DNA from: Methylobacterium mesophilicum SR1.6/6
Lineage (GTDB): Bacteria; Pseudomonadota; Alphaproteobacteria; Rhizobiales; Beijerinckiaceae
Length of the DNA stretch: 64,000 nucleotides
Assembly (NCBI RefSeq): GCF_000364445.2
Contig: NZ_CP043538.1
Span: forward strand, 2,239,612 to 2,303,611
Direction: 5' to 3'
The stretch's first letter is position 1. The number at the start of each line of letters is the position of its first letter. The translations under genes and the position numbers were made by a program. The notes below the pieces were generated by a model, which was not told the DNA's origin, did no database searches, and saw nothing but the letters and a program-made list of their open reading frames with translations. Positions 16,905 through 25,993 of this stretch are shown here, in pieces.

Positions 16905-18575
16905 GTGAACGACGTCTCACCGAGCCACCGGCGGAGCCTGCTCGAAGCGACGATCCAGGCCCTTCCGGTCGGGGTCGTGGTTCATGACGAGGAGGGTGTC
17001 TGCATCCTGGCGAATGCCGCCGCGCGGTCACTCGGCCCCGAGGCGGTCCGCGATCGTCCGGCGGCGATGAGGCAGCAGCCCGATCACGCATTCGTCGAGG
17101 AGATCGGCGAGCGCGTGATCGAAGCCGCGTCGCGGCAGGTCACCGCCGAGCGGGAGAGCTATACGCTCACCACGATCGCCGATGTGACGCACCACCACAG
17201 GATGCAGCGCGATCTGATCGCCCGCGCCTTCATCGATGCCCTGACCGGCCTGCCCAACCGGACCATGTTCGAGCAGAGCATCGAGGAACTCGTTGCCGAA
17301 GCCGTGCCCGGCGACCGTTTCGCCCTCGCGTTCATCGATCTCGACAACTTCAAGCACATCAACGACTACTACAGCCACGCGGCGGGCGATGCGCTGCTCC
17401 GCAAGGTCGCCGACCGGATCCGCAGCGCCTTGCGCCCGAGCGACCTGCTGGCGCGCATCGGCGGTGACGAGTTCGTACTGCTGCTGAACCCCATCACCAG
17501 CCGCGACCGCACGCTGCTGGACGTGCTCGACATCTCGGAGCGCCTGAAGCAGCCCTTCTTCATCGATGGGCACGAGATCTTCGCCTCCGCCTCCATCGGC
17601 CTGAGCCTCTTCCCGGAGCACGGCACCACCTACGAGGTTCTGCGCCGGCAGGCCGACAATGCCATGTACCGGGTCAAGGGTGGCGTGAAGGGCGGTGTCA
17701 GTCTCTTCGAGGAGACGATGAGCCATGCCGCGACCGCCCGCATGGCCGTGGAGCAGCGCCTGCGCCTGGCGATCCGGGACCGATGCTTCTGCTGCGCCTT
17801 CCAGCCGAAGGTCGACATGCGCACCCATGCCGTCCTCGGCGTCGAGGTACTGCTGCGCTGGCGGGACGAACTCGGCACGATCCAGGCTCCCGGCGACTTC
17901 ATCGGCCTCGCCATCGAACTGGGGCTCATCAACGAGATCACGCTGCAGGTGCTGGCCGAGACCGTGCGGGCGATGCCCGACATCGACGAGCTGTTCGGAT
18001 CGGACGTCTCCGTGAGCATCAACATCGCCGCCAAGCAGGCCTGCGACGTGCCGTTCATGTCGGCCTTCTGCGATGCCCTCGGCGCGACCGGCATGGCCCG
18101 GCGCTTCGTCCTCGAACTCACCGAGGAAGCCTTCTTCACCAAGAACCGGTTCCAGAGCGAGGTCCTGCCCCGCATCCGGGCGATCGGCGCCCGGGTCTCG
18201 ATCGACGATTTCGGCGTCGGCTACTCGTCCCTCGCCGCCCTGGCGGAAATCACCGCGGACGAGTTGAAGATCGACCGCTCCTTCATCACCGACATCGACA
18301 AGAGGCCGCGCAGCCAGATCGTGCTGAAGGCGATCGAATCCCTCGGCCTGGCGCTGGGCATGTCGGTCGTCGCCGAGGGCGTCGAGACCTACGAGGAGGT
18401 CGCCTACCTGCTGGGGGCGACCCAGATCCGGTGCGCGCAGGGCTATTACTACGCCAAGCCCCTCTTGATCGATCAGATCCGGCTTGCGGATCCGCGGGCT
18501 TCGGCGCCGCGGGCAACCGCCTCGCACGCGCGCGGCTCGGACTTCCGCGCGCCGGGTGTGCTGCGGCGCGCGTAG
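16905..18575 (+). CDS. PAS-like GGDEF-EAL cyclic-di-GMP protein
   Basis: This bifunctional-type signalling protein combines a diguanylate cyclase and a phosphodiesterase module. A short PAS-like N-terminus (about 10-90) leads to GGDEF (about 105-260, intact RIGGDEF) and EAL (about 285-530). The EAL domain keeps EVLLRW, SINIAAKQ, LELTEEAF, SIDDFGVGYSS, LKIDRSF and AEGVET, so catalytic competence is likely. GTG 16905 starts two bases after the HerA-type gene, giving 556 residues and an evident operon. Whether synthesis or degradation dominates cannot be told. Confidence 0.93.
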   Translation: MNDVSPSHRRSLLEATIQALPVGVVVHDEEGVCILANAAARSLGPEAVRDRPAAMRQQPDHAFVEEIGERVIEAASRQVTAERESYTLTTIADVTHHHRMQRDLIARAFIDALTGLPNRTMFEQSIEELVAEAVPGDRFALAFIDLDNFKHINDYYSHAAGDALLRKVADRIRSALRPSDLLARIGGDEFVLLLNPITSRDRTLLDVLDISERLKQPFFIDGHEIFASASIGLSLFPEHGTTYEVLRRQADNAMYRVKGGVKGGVSLFEETMSHAATARMAVEQRLRLAIRDRCFCCAFQPKVDMRTHAVLGVEVLLRWRDELGTIQAPGDFIGLAIELGLINEITLQVLAETVRAMPDIDELFGSDVSVSINIAAKQACDVPFMSAFCDALGATGMARRFVLELTEEAFFTKNRFQSEVLPRIRAIGARVSIDDFGVGYSSLAALAEITADELKIDRSFITDIDKRPRSQIVLKAIESLGLALGMSVVAEGVETYEEVAYLLGATQIRCAQGYYYAKPLLIDQIRLADPRASAPRATASHARGSDFRAPGVLRRA

Positions 18576-18964
18576 CGGCGTCACCGGCATCGGTGCCGCA
18601 GGGACGACGCGCGGCGCGGGTTCCCCAATCCTGGCTGCGGTGGCTGGGCGGGGCCGCGCCGTCGTTCCGGGCCTCGCGGCCGTGCCCGGCCCCTCAGGGG
18701 CACGTCGAGGGCGGGCGATGCGGACCCGCGGCCTTCGACGGATCCTCCCGACACCGCGCATCCGGACCGGACGCCGCCACGCGGCCCCGGAGTGACGATG
18801 GTGCGGCTGCGCCCACGAGGAATACTGGAGGACGCCATCGGAAACGCCGTCCGGGCGACCGCGGGGAGCCCGACGGGACGAGCGGCACCACCTCCTACGA
18901 TTGCACGAAGTCGAAGATACACCTTTTAGCGGCAATCATGACTCGATGATCTTGTTAATCTTGG
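18576..18964 (+). other. Intergenic region, no gene seen
   Basis: About 390 bp of very GC-rich sequence ends in a short AT-rich run at 18900-18965. Open frames here have Arg/Pro-rich, shadow-like translations. The AT-rich end probably carries the promoter of the PilZ gene that follows. Confidence 0.6.
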
Positions 18965-19003
18965 TTGTTTGGTAACAAAGGCGAACGTATTGGCGTATTA
19001 GCC

Positions 19004-19579
19004 GTGACAGAACGCCGATCCGCCCCCCGATATCCTGTAGCGCTTCCAGCCCTCTGCTGGGGTGCCGACGGCGTCGAGTTCCACGCGGTGACCGTCGATG
19101 TCTCGGCGGCGGGCATTCAGTTACGCTCGATCCACGTCCCGCACGTCGATCATCCCCTGACGTGCAATATCCGCAGCGTCGGACGCCTCGAGTCGATCGT
19201 CATTCGCGCCAGCGTGTGCGATTTCGCCGTTCGCGTGACGGGACAGAATCCGACGCCCGGGTCGATCGCGAGACGGCTCATCGCGTTGAGCCAGGAGCAG
19301 ACGCGCAGGACGAGTTCCGTCCGCGTCAGCCGCCGCATCGTTCCCGACGAGACGTCCGTTCAGGTGACCCTCGGCGACGGCCAGGCGGTGAACGCGCACA
19401 TCATCAACCTGTCGGCCTCGGGCGTCGCGCTGCTGATCGCGGCTCCGCTCGCGATCGGCCAGCCCATCACGGTCGGACGGCATCGGGCGACGGTGACCCG
19501 GCAGATCGACGGCGGGGTCGGCGCGGCTTTCCTCGCGCCGCTCGATCCGGGTGCCATCGACGCGCGCACAAAGCTCTGA
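19004..19579 (+). CDS. Tandem PilZ-domain protein
   Basis: A 191-residue protein contains two PilZ-like units. The first has RRSAPRYP (the RxxxR-type motif) and VDVSAAGIQL (DxSxxG). The second has SVRVSRRIVP and IINLSASGVALL (NxSxxG). PilZ domains bind cyclic-di-GMP and pass the signal to motility or surface polysaccharide systems. GTG 19004 is chosen because it lies just before the first domain; a TTG at 18965 is possible and neither has a strong ribosome-binding site. It may respond to the GGDEF-EAL protein upstream, which is inference. Confidence 0.85.
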   Translation: MTERRSAPRYPVALPALCWGADGVEFHAVTVDVSAAGIQLRSIHVPHVDHPLTCNIRSVGRLESIVIRASVCDFAVRVTGQNPTPGSIARRLIALSQEQTRRTSSVRVSRRIVPDETSVQVTLGDGQAVNAHIINLSASGVALLIAAPLAIGQPITVGRHRATVTRQIDGGVGAAFLAPLDPGAIDARTKL

Positions 19580-19595
19580 GCTGCCGGCCGCCGGC

Positions 19596-20378
19596 TCAGA
19601 CGCGCCGCTCCCGGCGCAGGGTCTTCAGGCCGATCCCCGTTCCCTCGAAGCCGCCGTCGACGGCGAGCTGCTGGCCGGTGACGAAGGAGGCGCGCTCGGA
19701 ACAGAGGAAGACGATCGCCTCCGCTAGTTCCGCCTCCAGGCCGTAGCGCCCGAGGGGCACGGCGTCGTGATAGTCGGCGCGGATCTCGCGCGTGTGGACG
19801 GCCTTGGCCATCGCCGTGTCCACCGGCCCGGGGGCGACCGCGTTCACGCGGATGCCGAACTGGGCCAGTTCGACGGCCTGCTGCTTCGTGAGCTGCGCCA
19901 GGGCCGCCTTGCTGGTGCCGTAGGCCGTCCGCAGCGTCGAGGCGCGCAGACCGGAGATCGACGTGATGTTCACGATCGCGCCGCCGCGCTCGGCCAGCAG
20001 CGGGGTGGCCGCCTGCGTGCACAGGAACGGACCCGACAGGTTCACGGCGAGCACCCGCGACCAATCCTCGAACGTGGTCTCGGTGATCGGCTTGAAGATC
20101 GCGATCCCGGCGTTGTTGACCAGCGCGTCGAGGCGCCCGAACCGCTCGGCGACCTGCTGGATCGCCCCCGTCACTGTTTGCGGGTCGGAGACGTCCGCGG
20201 TCACCGCGAAGGTGCGGTCGGGGCGGCCGAGCCCCGCGGTCGCGGCGTCCACGCCCGGCCCGTCGATGTCGAGGAGCGCGACACGCCACCCGTCCGCGAG
20301 GAACCGCTCCGCCGTGGCGAGGCCGATGCCCCGGGCGGCCCCCGTCACCAGGGCGGTGCGATCCTCGGTGTGGCTCAC
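19596..20378 (-). CDS. SDR-family oxidoreductase
   Basis: This classical short-chain dehydrogenase/reductase of 260 residues uses NAD(P). The Rossmann motif TALVTGAARGIGLATAERF is at the N-terminus, followed by NNAG near 85, ITSISGLR (catalytic Ser) near 135 and YGTSKAALAQ (catalytic Tyr and Lys) near 150. The start is GTG 20378. The substrate is unknown. It converges with the PilZ gene and is divergent from the GlxA-type regulator. Confidence 0.92.
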   Translation of the reverse strand: MSHTEDRTALVTGAARGIGLATAERFLADGWRVALLDIDGPGVDAATAGLGRPDRTFAVTADVSDPQTVTGAIQQVAERFGRLDALVNNAGIAIFKPITETTFEDWSRVLAVNLSGPFLCTQAATPLLAERGGAIVNITSISGLRASTLRTAYGTSKAALAQLTKQQAVELAQFGIRVNAVAPGPVDTAMAKAVHTREIRADYHDAVPLGRYGLEAELAEAIVFLCSERASFVTGQQLAVDGGFEGTGIGLKTLRRERRV

Positions 20379-20646
20379 GGGGCATCTCCATCGATAGCGA
20401 CCGCGGTCCGGCGGCGCGGGGAATCGTGCCGCCGGGTGGTAGGCCCGCACGCCGCGGCTGCGCAACGTGCGCGGCACGGCCCGCGTGTCGGCGCGCGCAT
20501 TCTGTCTCCGCTCGGCCCCGAACCGGATGGCGTGAACTGGGACCGGCCCGGGTTGCCAAGACTTAGATGCCTCGATTCCGGCCGTCCCGCTTGCTCACGC
20601 CGGGCAAGAGCCTGATCTTGGCGGCGATCCCGTGAGGTTGTCGTCC

Positions 20647-21603
20647 ATGGCGGATGCCCGGCGCATAGGTCTCGTCATCTGCCCCGACTTCGATTTCATG
20701 GGTCTGGCCGTGACGTCGCCGTTCGCGGTCGCCAACAAGTATACCGGGCCCACGGCCTACGATGTCCGCATCCTGTCCGAAGCCGGCGGCTTGGTCCGCT
20801 CGGGCCTGGGCGCGGCGGTCGTCACCGAACCGCTGGGCGATCCCGCCGCCTTCGACACGATCCTGATCGCCGCCGGCATCCGCATCCCGACGCCGAACCC
20901 TGCGCTGACCGATTTCCTGCGCGAGGCGGCCCGATCCACGCGCCGCCTCGCCGGGCTCTGTCTCGGCGCCTTCGTCCTGGCCGAAGCCGGCCTCCTGGAC
21001 CGCCGGCGCGCGACGACGCACTGGCACTTCGCATCCCAGTTCCGGGAGCGGTATCCCGACTGCAGGCTCGACATCGACAAGATCTACGTCACGGACGGCA
21101 ATCTCTGGACGTCCGCGGGCATGTCGGCCGGCATCGATCTCGCCGTGGCCATGGTCGAGCGCGATCACGGCCGGGATCTCGCTCAGCGCGTGGCGCGGGG
21201 GCTGGTGATGGAGCGGCGCCGCGCCGGCGGCCAGGCCCAGCATTCGGCGCTGCTCGAGTTCGACGCCCCCACCGACCGCATCCAGGGCGTTCTCGCCTAT
21301 GCGAGGCAGAACCTGTCCTTGCCCCTGACCACCGAAGACCTCGCCGCGGTCGCCTGCCTCAGCCCGCGCCAGTTCTCGCGGTTGTTCCGCGCGGAAACCG
21401 GCAGCTCGCCGGCCAAGGCTGTCGAGGCCCTGCGCGTTGAGGCGGCCCGGCTCATGCTGGAGGAGAGCCGCCTGCCGATCGAGGAGATCGCCGGCGCGGT
21501 CGGCTTCGCCAACCGCGAGCGGATGCGCCGCGCCTTCCTGCGCGTCCACGGCGCGATCCCGCGGGCGATCCGCCGCGCCGCCGGGCCGCTCGCCGTGATC
21601 TGA
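20647..21603 (+). CDS. GlxA-family regulator (DJ-1/PfpI plus AraC HTH)
   Basis: This transcription factor of 318 residues has an N-terminal DJ-1/PfpI-like domain (about 1-180) and a C-terminal AraC/XylS double HTH (about 210-318). The DJ-1 part keeps AGLCLGAFVLAEAGLLD, with a Cys in the nucleophile-elbow position. The HTH has LSPRQFSRLFRAETGSSPAK and VGFANRERMRRAFLRVHG. It lies upstream of, and reads toward, the iorAB-like genes with about 200 bp between, so it may control them (inference). Confidence 0.92.
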   Translation: MADARRIGLVICPDFDFMGLAVTSPFAVANKYTGPTAYDVRILSEAGGLVRSGLGAAVVTEPLGDPAAFDTILIAAGIRIPTPNPALTDFLREAARSTRRLAGLCLGAFVLAEAGLLDRRRATTHWHFASQFRERYPDCRLDIDKIYVTDGNLWTSAGMSAGIDLAVAMVERDHGRDLAQRVARGLVMERRRAGGQAQHSALLEFDAPTDRIQGVLAYARQNLSLPLTTEDLAAVACLSPRQFSRLFRAETGSSPAKAVEALRVEAARLMLEESRLPIEEIAGAVGFANRERMRRAFLRVHGAIPRAIRRAAGPLAVI

Positions 21604-21807
21604 GTCGAGGCGGACCGGGTTCGGCCACAGTCGAGCCCGCTCGCGTCGCTCCGCCGGGCACGCGTCTGTCGAGAATTGGACAACCCCATGCGGGTAATCG
21701 ATCCAGCGACATGTCCGAAAACGCGGCTTTTTTGACGTGGCCGGCCCGGAAGAGCGCCGCTAAGCTTGAGCTTGAGTTGTCTCGCTCGCTTTCGAAGGGT
21801 CGCGGCC

Positions 21808-22254
21808 ATGGTGAACCTGACGATCAACGGCCGCCAGCACGCGGTCGATGCCGAACCCGACACGCCGCTGCTGTTCGTCCTGCGCGACACGCTCGGCATG
21901 ACAGGGACGAAGTACGGGTGCGGCATCGCGCAGTGCGGGGCCTGCACCGTCCTCCTCGACGGGCAGGCGACCCGGTCCTGCCAGGTTCCGCTCGAGAGCG
22001 TCGGCAGTCAGGCCGTCACCACCATCGAGGCGATCGAGCAGGATGCCGTCGGGCGCAAGGTGGTGGAGGCCTGGGTCTCCGTACAGGTGCCGCAATGCGG
22101 CTATTGCCAGTCGGGTCAGGTCATGGCCGCCACCGCGCTGCTGAAGCAGACACCGCGGCCGAGCGATGCCGAGATCGCCGACGCGATGACGAACCTGTGC
22201 CGGTGCGGCACCTACAACGCGATCGCCGCCGCCGTGCGGCAGGCCGCAGCCTGA
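21808..22254 (+). CDS. (2Fe-2S) small subunit of a molybdenum hydroxylase (IorA-like)
   Basis: This electron-transfer subunit of a xanthine oxidase-family enzyme has two [2Fe-2S] clusters. The plant-type cluster motif is YGCGIAQCGACTVLLDG near 38 with a later SCQVP. The second cluster uses CGYCQSGQV near 96 and NLCRCGTYNAI near 127. The 148-residue size fits isoquinoline 1-oxidoreductase or aldehyde dehydrogenase small subunits. ATG 21808 fits the family N-terminus VNLTINGR. It is followed after 10 bp by its catalytic subunit. Confidence 0.93.
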   Translation: MVNLTINGRQHAVDAEPDTPLLFVLRDTLGMTGTKYGCGIAQCGACTVLLDGQATRSCQVPLESVGSQAVTTIEAIEQDAVGRKVVEAWVSVQVPQCGYCQSGQVMAATALLKQTPRPSDAEIADAMTNLCRCGTYNAIAAAVRQAAA

Positions 22255-22264
22255 GGCCGCCGCC

Positions 22265-24547
22265 ATGGACCTGCATTTCGAACGCGCTGCTCACGGCATC
22301 GCCGTCGTCGATCCGAGCCGCACGGCGGCCCCCGGCGGTTCTGGCCTTTCGGCACCGTCCCGGCGCGGCCTGCTCACCGCCGGCGGCGCCCTTATCCTCA
22401 GCGCCGCCCTGCCGGTCCGCGGCGCCCGCGCCCAGGCCCAGGGCCCCGCGGAGGGCGCGGGCGCCCTTGCCCCCAAGCCCGGCACGCGCGTCCCCGCCTT
22501 CCTGGAGATCCACCCGGACGGCACCATCAAGCTCCTGAGCCCCTTCGTGGAGGGCGGCCAGGGGATCGCCACCGGCATGGCGCAGATCGTCGGCGAGGAG
22601 CTCGACGTGCCGCCGTCTCGCTTCGTCGTGGAATGCGCGCCGCCCGGACCCGACTACGCCGTCGTCAACGGCCTCCGCATGACCGGCGGCAGCTTCTCCA
22701 CGCGGTCGAGCTACGAGGTCATGCGCCGCCTCGGCGCCACCGCGCGCGACATGATGATCCGCGCCGCGGCGGCCCGGCTCAAGGTGCAGGACGGCGAACT
22801 CACCACCCGCGACGGCGTCGTGCTGCACGCGGCCACGAACCGCGCCATCGCCTACGGCGACCTGGCGGCCGACGCGCTGAAGCTGAAGCCGAACGAATCC
22901 GTACCGCTGCGTGATCCGAAGACCTTCCGCTACATCCGCCAACCCGTCCCGCGCCTCGACGTGCGCGACAAGTCCACCGGGCGGGCGATCTACGCGATCG
23001 ACCAGAAGGTGGACGGCATGCTCTACGCCGCCGTGCAGCACGCCCCCCATCTCGGGACGGAGCCGGAGTCGCTGAGGAACGAGGCCGAGATCCGCACCCT
23101 GCCGGGCGTGCATTCCGTGCACCGCCTGCCGGGCGCGGTGGCCGTGGCCGCCGACAGCTGGTGGCGGGCCCGGAAGGCGGTCGAAGCCCTCCAGGTGAAC
23201 TGGTCGGCGCCGAAGCCGGGCGGCATCGACACGGTCGCGGCGGATTTCTCGTCCGAGGGCATGCTCGCGGCGCTGAAGGGCTCGACGGATCCGGGCCATG
23301 TGGCCGAGGAAGAGGGTGACGTGGCCGGCGCCTTCGCGAAGGCCGCCAAGGTCGTGGCGGCGGATTACGAGGCCCCGTATCTGGCGCACGCGCAGCTGGA
23401 GCCGCCCTCCTCGATCGCGCGCTTCAACGACGACGGGACCCTCGATGTCTGGCTGCCGAACCAGATGCCCGAGATCTTCCAAGCCGTCTCGGCCAAGGTC
23501 GCGGGGCTGCAGCCGGCGCAGGTGCGGATCCATTCGCCGATGCTCGGCGGCTTCTTCGGGCGGCACTTCACCTACGATGCCGGCAACCCGTTCCCGCAGG
23601 CGATCCTGCTCGCGAAGGCCACCGGTCGCCCCGTGAAGGTCCTGTGGTCCCGGGAGGAGGAATTCAGCCGCGACGCGGTGCGGCCCCTGAGCTTCAGCCG
23701 CTTCCGCGCGGCCCTCGACGCCGCCGGCCAGCCGACCGCGATCGACGTGCGCACCGTCGGCGAGGGGCCGATCGGCCGTTACTTCGGCATGATGATGAAG
23801 ACGCCGGTCGACCCCTCCGCGGTGGAGGGCATCGTCGAGAAGCCCTACGCCGTCCAGAACCGGCGCATGACCTTCGCGAAGGTCGCGCACCCGGTGAATA
23901 TCGCGTTCTGGCGCTCCGTTGGACACTCGATGAACGACGCGTTCTACGAGAGCTTCCTCGACGAGATCGCCCAGGCCGGAGGGCAGGATCCCTTCGCGCT
24001 GCGCATGGCTCTGGTGAAGGCCAGCCCGCGCCACACCGCGCTGTTGTCGGCGGCGGCCGAGATGTCGGGCGGCTGGCAGCGCGGCCCCTACCGGGCCGAG
24101 GGCGGGATGCGGGCCCGCGGCATCGCCATGGCCTCGCCGTTCGGGTCGGAGACCGCGACGATCGCCGAGGTCTCGGTGGAGGGCGGAGAAGCCCGCGTCC
24201 ACAACCTCTGGATCGCCTTCGACCCCGGAAGCGTCGTGAATCCGGCGATCGTCAAGGCGCAGGTGGAGTCGGCCGCGGCGCTCGGCGTCTCGTCGGTCCT
24301 GTTCGAGCAGATCGTCTACCGCGACGGCGTCCGGCAATCGCAGAACTACGACACCTATCCGATCCTGCGGCGCGAGCACATGCCGGCCGTCCACGTGCGC
24401 ATCGTCGAGAGCGGCGCGCCGATGGGAGGCGTCGGCGAGCCGGGGCTGCCCGGCGTCCCGCCCGCGATCCTCAACGCGATCGCGGCGCTCACCGGCCAGC
24501 GGATCCGCGCGCTTCCAGTCGCCAACACCAAGCTCGGCTCCGCCTGA
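22265..24547 (+). CDS. Molybdopterin large subunit, IorB-like, Tat-exported
   Basis: This is the catalytic Mo-cofactor subunit of a periplasmic hydroxylase related to isoquinoline 1-oxidoreductase beta subunit and bacterial aldehyde dehydrogenases. An N-terminal twin-arginine signal (SRRGLLTAGGALILSAALP, about residues 37-60) predicts Tat export. The 760-residue body has family motifs such as MTGGSFSTRSSYEVMRR and LGGFFGRHF. Near the C-terminus GGVGEPGLPGVPPAILNAI contains the catalytic-type Glu of the family. The small subunit has no export signal, so the pair is probably exported folded together. The substrate is unknown. Confidence 0.92.
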   Translation: MDLHFERAAHGIAVVDPSRTAAPGGSGLSAPSRRGLLTAGGALILSAALPVRGARAQAQGPAEGAGALAPKPGTRVPAFLEIHPDGTIKLLSPFVEGGQGIATGMAQIVGEELDVPPSRFVVECAPPGPDYAVVNGLRMTGGSFSTRSSYEVMRRLGATARDMMIRAAAARLKVQDGELTTRDGVVLHAATNRAIAYGDLAADALKLKPNESVPLRDPKTFRYIRQPVPRLDVRDKSTGRAIYAIDQKVDGMLYAAVQHAPHLGTEPESLRNEAEIRTLPGVHSVHRLPGAVAVAADSWWRARKAVEALQVNWSAPKPGGIDTVAADFSSEGMLAALKGSTDPGHVAEEEGDVAGAFAKAAKVVAADYEAPYLAHAQLEPPSSIARFNDDGTLDVWLPNQMPEIFQAVSAKVAGLQPAQVRIHSPMLGGFFGRHFTYDAGNPFPQAILLAKATGRPVKVLWSREEEFSRDAVRPLSFSRFRAALDAAGQPTAIDVRTVGEGPIGRYFGMMMKTPVDPSAVEGIVEKPYAVQNRRMTFAKVAHPVNIAFWRSVGHSMNDAFYESFLDEIAQAGGQDPFALRMALVKASPRHTALLSAAAEMSGGWQRGPYRAEGGMRARGIAMASPFGSETATIAEVSVEGGEARVHNLWIAFDPGSVVNPAIVKAQVESAAALGVSSVLFEQIVYRDGVRQSQNYDTYPILRREHMPAVHVRIVESGAPMGGVGEPGLPGVPPAILNAIAALTGQRIRALPVANTKLGSA

Positions 24548-24706
24548 CCGCCCGGGGGGACGGCTGCCCGCCCGAGGGTTGCGGTCCCGGCCGGAGCAGC
24601 GCGGGCCGGCGCGTGGAAGTTGCAGTCGCCAGCATTTTGCGCCCCTTATCCGAGTGCGCCCCTGTTGCAAGGACGCACCCGCGCAATCGTGAGTTGGAGA
24701 CCGTGG

Positions 24707-25765
24707 ATGCTGGATGTCGTCCGGGACGAGCCGAGCGCCCCCGCATCCGAGGCCGCGCTGACGGCGCATCGCGACCCGAGCCCGGCGACGCCGCCGCCCG
24801 GCGGATGGCGGCAGCTCGAAGCGTTGCCGGTCGGCCTGTTCGCCGCCGTCATGGGCTTGACGGGCCTGAGCGTCGCCTGGACGCTGGCGCAGACGCGTTA
24901 CGGCGCGCCCGCCTGGATCGGGCCGGTCGTCGGCCTGACCGCCTCCGCCGCCTTCGTCCTGATCGCCGCGGGCTACGCCGTTAAGATCGCCATCGCGCCT
25001 CGGGCCGTGCGCGCCGAGTTCCAGCACCCGATCGCCGGCAACCTGTTCGGCACGCCGCTGATCAGCCTGCTGCTCCTGCCGATCCCGCTGGCGCGGGTGA
25101 ACCTTACCCTGGCGCAGGCTGTCTGGGTCGTCGGCGCGGTGGGCATGAGCGTGTTCGCGTGGCTGATCGTGACGCGGTGGCTGAGCGACCGGCAGCAGGT
25201 CGCCCACGCCACGCCGGCCTGGATCGTACCGGTGGTCGGCCTCCTCGACGTCCCGTTGGCGCTCCCGAGCCTCGGCCTGCCGCCGATGCACGGCGTGATG
25301 ATGTTCGGTCTCGCCGTCGGCCTGTTCTTCGCGCTGCCGCTGTTCACGCTGATCCTGTCCCGGCTCCTGTTCGAGGCGCCCCTGCCCGCCGGCCTGCAGC
25401 CGTCGCTGCTGATCCTCGTCGCGCCCTTCGCGGTCGGGTTCTCGGCCTACGTGGCGACCACGGGCGCGATCGACACCTTCGCGGAGGCGCTCTTCGCGGT
25501 CGCTCTGTTCCTGCTCGCGGTGCTGCTGCCGAAGCTCGCCCGGCTGGGCTGGGCCTGCCCGTTCCGCGTGTCGTGGTGGGGCGTGAGCTTCCCCCTCGCC
25601 GCCGCATCGGTGGCGGCCTTGCGCGTGGCGAACGCCATGCCGGGGCTTCTGGCGGATGCCGCCGCGCTGGCCCTGCTGGGGCTGGCCACCCTGGTCATCC
25701 TCTGGCTGTTCGCCAGGACGGTGCTCGGCCTCGCCCGCGGCGAGCTGCGTACGCTGGCCCAGTAG
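24707..25765 (+). CDS. TDT/SLAC1-family transporter
   Basis: This 352-residue membrane protein has about ten hydrophobic segments, beginning GLFAAVMGLTGLSVAW near 37. This matches the tellurite-resistance/dicarboxylate (TehA) and plant SLAC1 anion-channel family. The Phe-rich pore stretch FGLAVGLFFALPLF is near 205. Substrates in this family include dicarboxylates, sulfite and anions; which applies is not visible. ATG 24707 places a 35-residue cytoplasmic tail before the first membrane segment. It is 160 bp after the IorB-like gene and may share its transcript. Confidence 0.85.
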   Translation: MLDVVRDEPSAPASEAALTAHRDPSPATPPPGGWRQLEALPVGLFAAVMGLTGLSVAWTLAQTRYGAPAWIGPVVGLTASAAFVLIAAGYAVKIAIAPRAVRAEFQHPIAGNLFGTPLISLLLLPIPLARVNLTLAQAVWVVGAVGMSVFAWLIVTRWLSDRQQVAHATPAWIVPVVGLLDVPLALPSLGLPPMHGVMMFGLAVGLFFALPLFTLILSRLLFEAPLPAGLQPSLLILVAPFAVGFSAYVATTGAIDTFAEALFAVALFLLAVLLPKLARLGWACPFRVSWWGVSFPLAAASVAALRVANAMPGLLADAAALALLGLATLVILWLFARTVLGLARGELRTLAQ

Positions 25766-25993
25766 AGGCGGGTCGCGCCCGAGCCTCCGTTCCGAACTCC
25801 CAAAGACGAGCCTGGGATCAGGAACCGTCGACAGCTCCGTAGCCTGCAAGCATCGCAGTCCCGCACTGACTGTCTGCTCCTCCGAGGTGCAGCGCTGTCG
25901 GGCGGAGCTTGGTCGCGGCACCAGCCTACGGCGCATGATCGCGCCGCGGGCTCGCATGTCGATCTCCGGGCGCGCTGCGACCCGGTCGAGCGC

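Noticed and set aside
15046..17091. A 681-codon minus-strand frame opposite the HerA-type gene
   Set aside because: Shadow of a gene with intact Walker motifs; no protein-like features of its own.
22121..25957. A 1278-codon minus-strand frame opposite the IorAB and TDT genes
   Set aside because: Its product is Arg/Gly/Asp/His-rich without domains, and the plus-strand genes have clear families. Long antisense frames are expected in DNA with high third-position GC.
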